Below, one piece after another: positions 33,201-43,463 of a stretch of 64,000 bases of DNA. This stretch comes from Micractinium sp. NFX-FRZ. Taxonomy: Eukaryota; Chlorophyta; Trebouxiophyceae; Chlorellales; Chlorellaceae. Where the stretch lies: the NCBI GenBank assembly GCA_029339195.1, contig JAPTJF010000280.1, positions 1 to 64,000 on the forward strand. Direction: 5' to 3'. Each line of letters opens with the position of its first letter. The stretch's first letter is position 1. The translations under genes and the position numbers were made by a program. The notes beneath the pieces are model-generated. The model saw only the letters and a program-made list of their open reading frames with translations. It was not told the DNA's origin and ran no database searches.

Positions 33201-34937
33201 TCAGCTGAGCCACGTCAAGCAGCCACTGCGACACACCCTCACTCCACATGGCTGCTCATCACATGCCATGTCAAGCTGCCCCAGTGCCCGCCCCTCATTT
33301 GCACGGAAGCCGACACTTCCGCAACTGAGTTTCTGCATCCAGCAGCGGCCCCTCGCCCTGATCCACCACTGTCCTCTGCCAGGCGTCACCACATGCCCCT
33401 CGCGGTGCCTCCTCGACTCCCTCAGTCAGCCACCACCACTGCGGAACCCCTCACCTGAGCTGCGTCCAGAAGTGGCGCACATCCGAGCCCCGCAGGCGCA
33501 GGCGGAAGCCGGGCGGCCAGGTGAGGAAGAGCAGGGACATGTGGGAGCGCAGGGAGGGCGCCCGCCCAGGCGAGATGGAATCCGCCCCGCGCTGCGCACG
33601 CTGCGCTGAGCCTGCACAGCGGGACATGCGCACAAGCCGCGTCAAGGCAAAATGGACAGAGGGTTGGGGATGCGCTGTTCTCAGGCAGCGGCCCGTGAGT
33701 GCAGGCTGGCAATGCAGCGGCGCGGCAAGCCAGCAGGCTGCGGCAGGTTTGAAGTGTCGGGCTGCAGCTTACCCTGGTGGCGTGGGTCGGCCTGCTGCCC
33801 GCTGCCCTGCGCCAGCTGCCCGCCAGCTGCCGGTCCCACACTGGCCGCGCCTGCTGGGCGCACTCGAATGTCGGAAGGATTGGACTCCAAATCCATCTCA
33901 TACGCATGGCTCAGCTGGCATGCCGCCACCGCTGCTGCCGAGGGGGATGCACTACCTTGGCAGCTGCCTGCCAGCCGGGCCGCCAGGCTGGCGCCCGCTG
34001 CAGCGCCAGCACCAGCCTGCCGGCGCAGCCCCGCCACAAGCACGCGCGTGCCTTGCGGGGGCATCGCTGCAAGCTGTAGCAGCAGGAGTGCCTCGGTTGG
34101 GACAGCCCCGTGCCCGCCACACCACAGCAGGGTTACGCAGTCGAGCGCTGCCTGCCAGGCGGCAGCGGCTGCCACCGCTGCGCCGCCATTGCCGTCCGAG
34201 GAGGGCGACAGCTGCCGCCTGCCATCGGCAGCAAAATCAACAGCTGCCAGCTGCACAGGCGCAGTGCCGCCGCCGCTGCTGCCAGCGGGGCAGTGCAGCA
34301 CCGCCACGCTGGCGCCTTGCTGGTGCCGCTTTGTCAGCACCAGGGCTGTTGAGCCCAGGTGCAGCGCAGCGTGTACCAGGTCGGGCCAGGAGGCACCGCC
34401 GCTGCTGCCGCCACCGCTGCTGCTGCAGGTGCTGCTGCTGCCGTCGCTGTTGCTGCCGGGGGCGGCGCCCGCCGCGCCCGCCTGGCCGCTGCAGGTGCTG
34501 CGTCCCTGTGGCATGCCCAGGCAGCGCCTGAGCTCGCTAGGTGTCAAGCCCACTGCATCGTCTTCCACAGACAGCACAGCCTCCTGCAGGCCCCACCAGT
34601 GCTGCAGCGGAGACAGCGCCAGCTGGCCGCCAGCTGGCGCAGCTGCCTCAGACGCCGCCGGCGGCAGCAGCACATCTACGGCTGCATACGTGGCGCGGGG
34701 CTCAGCTGCTGCCCGGTCCATGCAGCCTCCCAGGAGGGATGAGATGGCGCTAAAGGCGGTCCGATGGTGGCTGTGGAAAGCGGTCGGCTGGTGGCTGTGG
34801 AAGGCGGCCGCCGGGGGAGACTGCACAGCAGCCGTGGCAGCCGCCTCCAGCGCCAGCCCGGCGGCTGGCCCAGTGGGGCTGCAGACAAAGGGTGACAGGG
34901 CAGCAACCCCGGCCAGAGTCAACCGGGCGCAACTCAT
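30231..34937 (-). CDS. MORC: MORC-family (GHKL) protein, degenerate ATPase site, Gln-rich tail
   Basis: Seven minus-strand exons: 34937-33773, 33611-33455, 32919-32863, 32696-32603, 32488-32413, 32206-32121, 31796-30231 (1066 aa). MORC features, in order: HRTAFSAISSLLGGCMD (58-74, aligning with the GHKL helix HKWAFGAIAELxDNAVD); SVEDDAVGLTPSELRRC (123-139, aligning with VEDNGGGMTPDxxRRC); GTRVLVAGL; DLESNPSDIRVR; SLLFLTWPPGFRLRLRG; then GLCLYHRNRLVRPF and VVGHVEANILEP, the S5 signatures. MORCs compact chromatin. Here the catalytic Glu, the Mg-binding Asn and the first Gly of DxGxG are absent. The last exon encodes about 330 residues rich in Gln and Ala and ends with a basic KRTRLD. An in-frame 24-bp duplication gives AFHSHQPT/AFHSHHRT. 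The start at 34937 is provisional: a possible acceptor just downstream would imply another 5' exon. Confidence 0.85.
30591..31410 (-). repeat. imperfect CAG/CTG tract encoding the Gln-rich MORC tail
   Basis: CTG-rich imperfect triplets on + read as CAG-rich on the coding strand, encoding runs of Q broken mainly by A, M, L and V. The frame is preserved through the whole tract. Confidence 0.85.
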
Positions 34938-36521
34938 GGAGCAACAAACCCTCAGCCAGCACCAGAAGGGCATGCAACTGGACTGTGGCAGTACGCATCA
35001 TGCATTCTAGTGCAGATGGCGTGAGCCCTCCAGGATTTCTTGTCAAAAAGCCTCAAGTGCCGCCAGAGAATGAATTCGGCGGGCGGTGTAGCAAGACATC
35101 CTGGCCCAGGCGAGGCCAGCCATGAGCATGAGAGTGAGGACCCCCGCCCCCGCCGCCTCACCAACCGGCGCACCCTACCTGCTGCCATGCCGCACAAGCT
35201 GGGCAGGCGGGGTTGCTCGGGTACTGGTGTTGGATGCATCGTGTCCCACAAGTCCTGAAGCGTGCCTGTCGCCTAGGCCCGGTTCCAGGCCTGAGCCGGG
35301 TCTAGCAACGGGCCCTGTCGGAGGAGCCGCGGGCATGCTGGCGGCAGGTCCCGCCAGGTCGACGCTTGGAGGTCTGGGCGTGCCTGCGGGCTTGACCGGG
35401 CGCTGCGCGGCTGCCGAAAGTGAGTGCCACACACCCTACCTTCAGGTTGAGAGGGATGCCGAGGGCCGTCGGCTCGGTGTTGGCGGCCTTGCAGCGGGGG
35501 CCACACGCGCGCGGAGCGCAAACAGCGGCAGCCGACCGTTGGTGTCAGCGATGAGTGAAAGCGTTCATGTTTAGGGCGCGGACTGCAAAGAATGCTAAGA
35601 ACCTTTAGCGCAGAAGCGGCCCGCAAATTGGAGGATTCGACCAGGCCGACTGCTTGTGTGGACGGGGCTGTCTTTTGGACACCACAAGACTGGGCCACTA
35701 CCACAAGCGCGTTGATGCTTGCTACCAGACAACTCGGTGGTTACATGCCTTGAAGTGCGGTTGGGTGGTCCCAGCTGCCAGCGGGCGGCACGGCAGCAGA
35801 GCCCCCGGGGAGGGCGACCATGCGTCGACTCCACTGGTCGAGCGGCGCCTCATCATACATTATGCCACCTCTATCTAGCAATGTGTAGTTTGATGTGCAT
35901 ATACTTTGCAGTTAAGGGAGGCACAGAAGAAAACGCGAACATGCAGGCAAGGTGTGCCCCCCGTTGGCCAGCCGGCATTTCCCGGCGCGGCGGCATGTGC
36001 CGCTCGGCATGGCTTGTGCCGCAACGGCAGTGCACATGGAGCAGAGCAAGAACCGCCATGCATTTCGTCCAGCTTTTGCACGTTGAAACGCGCATGCACC
36101 CGATGGGTTCTGTGAGGGTCTGGCGCCACCCAGTGCCATGGCAGCAGCAGCTGGGCGGCCCGGCATCTGCTATCGGCGGCGTTGGGAGGCCCTTGGAGGC
36201 ATACAGCGGCGGCATGCACCCGGGGCAGAGTGAGAGCCACCTCGAAGTGGTGTCCAGGTTATGCATGTTGAAAGTGCATGTTTCAGTGAGGTCTGAGAGT
36301 CTAGGGCCACCGCAAGCAGGTACTGCGAGCCCACTGCCACGTCAGCTGAAGCTGGGACGGAATATGTGGGAAAGAGATGCCTTCGGAGAGAATATGGAGT
36401 TAGGTTCGACAAGGGATTTCCCCGGACCGCATAACTTCACAAATCACTTTGGAGGCCCGCAAAGTCATCGCCCCAGGCCCCGACAGGCACCGGCAGGAGT
36501 GTAGCAGGTGTATCTGCCACC
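34938..36521. promoter_or_regulatory. long divergent interval MORC / PTB
   Basis: This 1.6-kb stretch between opposite start codons should hold both promoters. It is less GC-rich than its flanks around 35870-36450. A 261-codon open frame (35719-36504, +) has no recognisable features and is probably chance. On minus, a donor-like site near 35447 could belong to a MORC 5' UTR exon. Confidence 0.35.
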
Positions 36522-39500
36522 ATGAGCGAAGTGTACACGTGAGTAGGCAGCCTTGCAGTGCTGCGGGCGTCCTGGTCTGCAAAGCTTGCACGCGCGCTGC
36601 TGTGCGGGGGCTTGTAGCCGCCGCATAGTGGGTCGCGCACTGCGGCAGTGTGGCGGCGCACCCTGTTTGCCAGCCATCCCCGGAATCAGCGACTACTCTG
36701 AGCTTCTGCGCGGCTCGAATACCGCTGCTTTGCTTCGCGCGCAATTTGCCTTTGATGGGCCGCCCAACCCGGTTGCAAAATTGTGAGTTTCGCGAGTGCG
36801 AGTGCGGCCTCACGAACCCCCTGTTCCTCTTCATTCTACTGCCCGCAGGGAGTACACATGGATCTTCGTGTGCTCGTGAGTGGGCGCAGGGGCGCGTGTG
36901 CAGCCTGTCGGTGGGGGAGGTGGCCGGCCCCGGGGGCGGCTGGCGGCACTCTCGACTCCGTTGATTCCTCACGGTTTCCTCCATCCGCTGTGCCCCTGCC
37001 TGCAGCATCTTCCTGGCCATCTTTGTGGCCTTTGGTATTGGAGCTAATGATGTTGCCAATGGTGAGTGCCGTTCGGCCGCCTGCGAAATTCCCACCGGCT
37101 GCCCGCCCGCCTTGCCCCGCTTCTCGCCCCCCCCGACCCCCCCCCCCGGCACGCCCCCCCCCCCTGCCCTGCTTGCAGCCTTCGGCTCCTCCGTGGGTGC
37201 CAAGGCCATCACGATGAAACAAGCTATACTCATTGCCGCCATTTGCGAATTTGGAGGAGCGGTGCTACTAGTGAGCGCTCCGGCCCCGCCCGCCCACGCC
37301 CGCCTGCGCAGAGCGCCCGCCCACCCGCCTGCCCATGCCAATGCCCACACTCCCCTCTGCCCCTGTGCTGCCTCCCCCAGCGATTTCGCCCTGCGTCCTG
37401 AGTGCATAACCTCCCCCTGCCCGTCCCGTGCCAAGACACCCACGAATTCTGCCTCCCCACACCCCTCCCTCACCCTGCGCAGGGAGCGGGCGTGACGAAC
37501 ACGATTCGCTCCAACATCGCCAACCTGGACTACTACAAGCAGAAGCCGGACCTCTACATGTGAGTGGCGGTGGGGTGTAAGCAGAAGAGGAAGGGCGTGT
37601 GTTGCGTACAGTGTGGGCTGTGGGACCCAGGCAAGACTGCCAGCGGCAGCACGCCAGGGGAGGCGGGGCAGCCGGGGTCAATTGTGTTTGCCCGCCTCCC
37701 TCTCTCGCGCCTCCCCCGCCTTACCCCCTCTCGCCTCACCCGCCTTGCGTTACTCCCTCTCGCGTCCTATGGTGCAGGTACGGAATGCTCTGCGCCGTAA
37801 GTACATGCCAGAGAGGAGTCGTGAGCGTTGGGGGGGGGCGCTGGCGGCATGCCCCTGCGCCGCCGGCTGCACGCCACACGGCCATGCCTACGCCCTCCGG
37901 CTGAGCGCGCTCCGACACCTCTTGTGGTCCGCCTGCTCCACGCCACCTCCCCTTGCTGCCCTCTCCTTGCCTGCGCATGCAGATGCTTGCCACCGGCATC
38001 TGGCTCGTCGTTGCCACCTACCTGGAGCTCCCAGTCTCCACCACCCACTCCATCGGTGCGCCTTTCGCCCAGCAGTTGCGCCGGGCTGCGCAATGCAACG
38101 CCCCCCAGAGCTCCAGCACTCCTGCTGTGCCTGCTGTGCCTGCCCTGCTGCCCAGGCTTTACGTCAGCTCACCTGCGCGCATGCCTGCCGCGTTGTTCCC
38201 CCGCCTCCTCGCGGCTGCCATGCTCACTGCTCCCGCCCGCGCCCCGCCACCCGCTGTGCAGTGGGCGCCGTGATCGGCATGTCGATGGTTGCTGCTGGCG
38301 CCGACTCTGGTAAGTGATGTGTCACGGTTGCCTCCTGCTGCCAGCTGCTGTGTGGGCCTGCAAGTGCAATGCGCAGCACCCTGGCACGTGCACGCACGCC
38401 TGCGCCCTTGCCGGTTGCTTGCAAGCGGCGCTCTCCCGCCCCCAATGCACCGCTGCTGCCGTCATTGTCACGATGCCCAGGCCCCTGGTTCGCAGCTGCC
38501 GCTCTGGCCTCCAGGCATCAAGCCTCTCCCCGTGGTAACCCCGGCGCGCTCACACGCCCGCCTTCCCTTGCCCGCCGTGCAGTTGTGTGGAGCAAGGAGA
38601 AGGACACCTTCCCCTTCTTGGAAGGCGTGTCGGTCATCGTCATCAGTTGTGAGTGGCCTGTGCCGTATCACTGGCAGACGACACTGCCCTGTGCCGTATC
38701 ACTGGCACACGACACTGCACAGCTGGTCTGGCCTCCTCACATATGCTGGGCTGGCCTCCTCACAACGCAGCTCACTCTTGCCGCCCCCCTGCCTCCCCGC
38801 TGCCCCCTGCAGGGTTCACCTCCCCCCTGCTGTCTGGCATCGCCGGTGCCGGCCTGTTCCTGTTCACCCGCCACGCCGGTGAGAACATGCCTCGGCCTCG
38901 GCCGCCGTCAGGGCGCCTCGTATGTGTGTGCAGCCCCGACGGCCAGGGCAAGCAGTGCAGATCCTTTGCTGCCACCGCGCAGTTGGCCTGCCACTCGGCA
39001 CTCACTTACCGCTCTTCCGCCCTCTCCTTTGGCTGCAGTGCTGCGCCGCCAGAACAGCTACAAGCTGTCCCTGTGGATGTGAGCATCGTGTGGGGGGGAG
39101 GGGCGGAGCGATGCATGTATTGAGCAATGCAACGTGCTCTGGGGGCCGAAACAACCACTTGAGGCCATGGTATCTTCACATGCCCGGCCTGAAAATGAGC
39201 CTGCTTGTCCACAAGGTACCAGAGCTGGGCAGTGGCTGCCCCTCCTCATGCACTAGCTGACCCGTTGCTCGTGCCCGTCCGCACCCCTGCTCCGCAGGCT
39301 GCCTCTGTTCACCTTCATCACCGTCTACATTGGCTGCTATTACATCATCCAGAAGGTAAGCGGCAGCCTCTTGGCGGTTACCAGGCAGGAGGGCAAAGTG
39401 TGCGGCGTGCTGTCCCTGCGCCCGCTGCCTCTGCCGCTGACCCACCTGCACTCCGAAGCCCTCCCCCCCGCCTCAGATCCCACAGCCACCCTCTTCCCTC

Positions 39501-41963
39501 TGCCCCAGGCCCTGAGCCTCCCTTGTTTCCTGCTGCTGCTCCTCCTTGGCTGGTGCAGGGCCCCAAGCTGGCAGACAAGGTGTCTGATGGCACCAACGCC
39601 TGGATCTCCGCCTGCTTCGGTGAGTTGGCAACACTGTGTGGTGGGGTTCTGCACAGCACTCGGCTGACTAGCCTCCGCTGCTCTGCAGAGCTGCAGCCCA
39701 GCCCGCCATGGAGCCCACCCCTTCGCCCTGCGCTCACACCCACCCGTTCATTCTCTCACCCACCCTTTCGCTCTCTCCAATCCGCCACGCCCCGTGCAGC
39801 CACCGGTGGCTTCCTGGTTGCCGCCCTCGTGGGCATCCCCCTGATCAAGAAGCAGGTGGGCGTGCTGCCGGGGCGGTCAGGTCGAGGCGGGCGAGCTGGG
39901 TTGTGGGGCATGCACCAGCCGAGCACGCCTCTGGAGGATCCCCGCCTCGAACAGCCTCACCTATCTCGCCTGGCCCTATCTCCCCACGAATTGGTTTGCC
40001 TTTGCCTCTTCTCGCCTTGTTTTCCTGCCAATTGGTTGTGTGCTGCTCCTCCCAGGTGGAGCGCGGCATGGAGGAGCTGCGCCCAGCCGCCCCTGCTGTC
40101 TAAAGCTGTCTGCATGCTCGCCTCCTTCTGTTTCCACAGGTGGAGCGCGGCATGGAGGGACGATCTGGAGAAGGCCGAGGCCACTCCCCAGATTCAGCAA
40201 CACTGGCTTAACTGAAGCCTTCTGTGCCTGCTCGTCTCCCTTCTGTCTTCACTCACAGGTGGAGCGCGACATGGAGGAGCTGCAGAAGGAAGAGGTGATC
40301 CCCGAGCTCAAGACCGAGGCCGCCAAGCACACCCACCAGGACATGGAGTCCGGCAGGTGCGCCCCTCATCTTGCCTTCCCTCCTTGCATGCTGCTGCTGT
40401 GCATCAGTGCGTTACACCAGGTGGCCCAGCCACCCAGGGTTGCCCAGGCATGGAGTCTGGCAGGTCGGCCCCCCTGCTTTGCTCTGTGTGGACACCGACT
40501 TGTGCACATGCACAGGAGTGGTGTTGGCACCGAGGAGGGCGACCTTGCAGCCTTACTGCCTGTGCGCGAGGCAAGACCAACCGGCAGGGCGGTTGTAGGG
40601 ATGTCCATGCTTCAGCTGCTGCTCGTGTGAAGCGGCCCACCTCTGCCGTCCATCCCTGCTGTGCACCGCCTCTCCACCGCCGCCTCCCCGTGTCCCATCC
40701 ACACGCCCCACATGACCGCCCCGCGCCTGTTCCTGGCATTGCTGTTGCCGCAGCGACACTGCCAAGGACGGCGAGGTCGCCGAGAAGCCCGTGTCCCACA
40801 CCCCCGCCATGCTCTCCGACATGCGCAAGTCCAAGGTGAGGCCGCCTGCTCACTGAAAGCAGCCGAGCGATTGGTTGGTTTCAGTCGCAGCGCTCAGCGC
40901 CAGCCAAGCCCGGCCCAGCCGCCTCCCCCTGCTCCTAGCCCGCCATCGACCGCTCCACAGCTGCTGCGACACCCTCATCGCGTCTGCCTATTTTGAAAGT
41001 GCGCAAAACCTGTCCCCTCCCCCACAGCCGCGTTGCACGCAACCCCCCCAACCCCTCCCTCCCCGCCCCTTTCCGTTCCCGCCCGCCTTCTCCGCCCCGC
41101 AGCTGTTTGGTGCCATCACCAAGTCTGCCAACTTTGATGTGCACGAGGTCATCTCCGAGGACAAGACCGTGAACGACCTGCACTCCAACGCCGAGCAGTT
41201 CGACCGGTGAGCGGCGGGGGGAGGGGAGGGGCTTAAATAGGGGCTTGTGGCTTCACAGTGCACTGCTGACAAGTGACGAGCCTTAACTGGCCCACGTCGA
41301 TGCTGTTAGCCTCTTTAAACGAAGCATGCATTCAGCTTCCTTGCACGTCTCCAGCCTCTGACACCCGCCCCTGGCTTCCCTGCCCCTGTCCACCTATACC
41401 TGCAGCAAGACCGAGGTGTCGTTCAAGTACCTGCAGGTGAGGGTGCGGGTGGGAGGGCGGTGCCAGGGGCTGCGCGGTGCTGGACGGGGTCGTTGCGGCG
41501 GACTGGGCGCCGTGGCGCGCCTCAAAAACATAGTTCGAGGCGCGCCCCACCATTTTTTGCGCCCCGACTGCAGGTCTTCACCGCCATGTGCAACTCTTTT
41601 GCCCACGGCTCTAACGACGTCGCAAACTCGATTGGTGAGCAGCAATTTCGGCCCTTCATGTTTTTCTTTCAAATATTTCAGAATCTGTGCCATCCTGGCC
41701 GCTGAAGGATGAAAGTTTCACACTTTTCTGATCCGCCCGCCTCTACCCAAGCGCCCCTCGCCTCTGCATTGCTTGTGCACGTGCCCTGCCCTCTCTGCAG
41801 GCGCCTGTGCACGTGCCCACCTTGCTTTCTTTTCACACCCTGCCCTCCCCCTCCGCAGGTCCCTTTGCCGGCATCTACGCCGTGTGGCGCTGCACCTGCG
41901 TGAGCTCCAAGAGCGACGTGCCCGTCTGGATCCTGGTCGTCGGCGGCTGCGGCATCGTGCTGG
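36522..41963 (+). CDS. PTB: PiT/PTB-type phosphate transporter, 3' end missing
   Basis: Twenty-one exons: 36522-36538, 36690-36782, 36849-36875, 37006-37061, 37179-37270, 37483-37559, 37778-37796, 37983-38055, 38262-38309, 38583-38648, 38813-38878, 39039-39078, 39298-39355, 39559-39619, 39800-39855, 40259-40356, 40754-40835, 41103-41206, 41406-41436, 41574-41634, 41859-41963 (443 codons plus one base). This is the SLC20/Pho89 family: first signature [18 protein letters not shown], then LPVSTTHSI with VGAVIGM, a hydrophilic loop (KEEVIPELK to EQFDR), and second signature [16 protein letters not shown]. The reading ends at the donor after CGIVLG. The family continues with several more TMs including a second 'PVSxTH' motif, and none of that is present before the homopolymer junction. 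PTBs import phosphate, usually with Na+. The acceptor of the second exon (36690) was chosen for phase and is the weakest junction. Confidence 0.9.
40055..40300 (+). repeat. three copies of a PTB exon start
   Basis: An acceptor CAG followed by GTGGAGCGCGGCATGGAG occurs at about 40055 and 40140, and as GTGGAGCGCGACATGGAG at 40259. Only the third continues into the conserved loop sequence, so it is taken as the true exon. The other two are intronic copies, each with its own AG acceptor. Confidence 0.9.
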
Positions 41964-42109
41964 GTGAGCGTTGGCCGTGCCTGTGTGCTGTGTCTGGCAT
42001 CGTGCTGGGGGAGCGGCTGTCTTGCTGTGCTTGAGCCATGCATGCGGGGCGTGCAGATGACGATATGAGCAGAGGGCTGCAGGGTGGGGCGCTCTGCATC
42101 GTGCTTATG

Positions 42110-42128
42110 TATATATATATATATATAT
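42110..42128. repeat. (TA)n microsatellite
   Basis: A run of alternating TA directly precedes the homopolymer block. It is unlike the GC-rich surroundings. Confidence 0.9.
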
Positions 42129-42141
42129 TAAACAGAAGACG

Positions 42142-42195
<54 letters not shown>

Positions 42196-42217
42196 CCCCC
42201 CCCCCCCCCCCCCCCCC
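42142..42217. repeat. poly(A)52-poly(C)24 junction
   Basis: Fifty-two A (42142-42193) run straight into twenty-four C (42194-42217). Left of it a + strand gene is cut in the middle of its coding region. Right of it a minus-strand gene is cut before its last conserved segment. Nothing else in the window looks like this. Confidence 0.95.
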
Positions 42218-42237
42218 GCTGCACGTGCTGCGCTGAC

Positions 42238-43121
42238 CTTGAAGCGCGGGGGGAGCGCGCGCAGCAGCTTGACCCGTATGCACAGCCCGATCAGGGTGGC
42301 CATGCTGCAGTGCTCCACAGTGGGCGTGAACTGGACCTGCACATAAAGGGTTCGAAGAATGCAGTCACACAGCAATACACCCTTCTGGCGGAGTGAGCTG
42401 GCCCTGGTTGACATCACCCGAGGAAGTCCTTCCTCCCTTCCTTCCAAACCATGCGTGTCGCGACAGAGAATGGGTGGCGCAGCTTACATGCTGCCTACCA
42501 ACCCCAAGGAGCGCTCCATGCATCAGCAGCCCCCTCCCAGCCCAGACCTCTCACCCCCGCAGGTGGCATGCGTGCCGTGTCTGCTGCGCACGCCTAGCCT
42601 AGACTATGCTGTGCAAGAAGGTCGCAGCTTGGTGTGCGTCGACTCACCCGCACCATCCCCGCCGTGTCGTCCACCTGTATCGCCTCCTCGCTCACCACGC
42701 TCAGCTGCTCCAGCGTGTAGGGGTGCTCCGGATCGGTGATGTCGCGGATGTGCTGCACTCAACAGAGAAGGGGAGGCTGAAGCTGCGGGGGCGGCGGCGG
42801 CGGAGGCGGTGGCAGCGGCGGCGGCATGGGCGGCAGCGGGGTTTGCTGGTGACAAGGCTGCTGCTGTCCCGCCTCGCTGTGTTCTCCCGCCTGCGCACCT
42901 CAAAGACCTCCAGAGCGTCGATGGGCTCGCGCTCCTCGCCGTCGCTCCCTTCCACCTTGGGTCTCTGCAGGCAGGAGCGGCGCAAGCGTTTCGTTGGCGC
43001 TGTCGATCACTGTATTAGGTGCAGACCGCCAATCGATCAGCTTTGCCCTGCATACCGCAGAGCGCCGGCGAGTTGCCTTGCGCTCGTGCACGATGGGCGC
43101 TGGGTTGATGTAATCCGCCAT
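42238..43121 (-). CDS. CIA2: CIA2/MIP18-type cytosolic Fe-S assembly protein, C-terminus missing
   Basis: Minus-strand exons 43121-43056, 42964-42899, 42752-42648 and 42336-42238 (112 codons seen, all junctions phase 0). Start [15 protein letters not shown], then [31 protein letters not shown], and [20 protein letters not shown], the family hallmark with the reactive Cys. CIA2 proteins dock the CIA targeting complex onto nuclear and cytosolic apo-Fe-S proteins. The family normally continues about 45 residues past PPRFK with a conserved 'NKQLNDKERVAAA'-type segment. Here only about 20 bases remain before the poly(C)/poly(A) block, so the last exon or exons are absent. The gene shares a 342-bp divergent promoter with the bZIP gene. 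Confidence 0.9.
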
Positions 43122-43463
43122 CCTTGTGATATCTTACTCGAGATCGCTTACTAGGAACGTTAAGGCACAGCAGGAGAACAAGAGCCTGCTGTGCTGTGTG
43201 AGGCGCAGCACGCAGCACGGGACTTGCACGCAAAGACGCCCTCCCGAAATGCTGCTCTTCACTCAGACAACGTTTGTCATCATATCCGAGCTCAACCGTG
43301 TCCTCAGAGCCCGCCCCGACACTACACCAACACCCCCACAGTTTGGACGCGTCCTCGAGCTTCTCTTCAGCTTTGGCCCCGCCGACCCCAGTGCTCACGA
43401 TCAAGCTTTGCCGCTGCCGGAGCCCTTCCTACCGCCCCCTCCGAGGGCAGGCCACCAACCAAC
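43122..43463. promoter_or_regulatory. bidirectional promoter interval, CIA2 / bZIP
   Basis: Opposite start codons are 342 bp apart. No specific element was recognised. Confidence 0.4.

Noticed and set aside
33652..35010. 452-codon open frame on + opposite MORC
   Set aside because: It is antisense to the MORC first exon, which gives a recognisable protein on minus. The + reading is low-complexity Ala/Ser/Pro.
35719..36504. 261-codon open frame on +
   Set aside because: It sits in the MORC/PTB divergent interval with no domain, no splice context and no convincing start. Kept only as spacer.
36674..36689. alternative earlier acceptor for PTB exon 2 (IPGIS extension)
   Set aside because: It looks protein-like but does not match the phase left by the first exon. 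The acceptor at 36690 does.
42038..42346. open frame with poly-Lys and poly-Pro runs
   Set aside because: It is a product of translating the poly(A)/poly(C) block.
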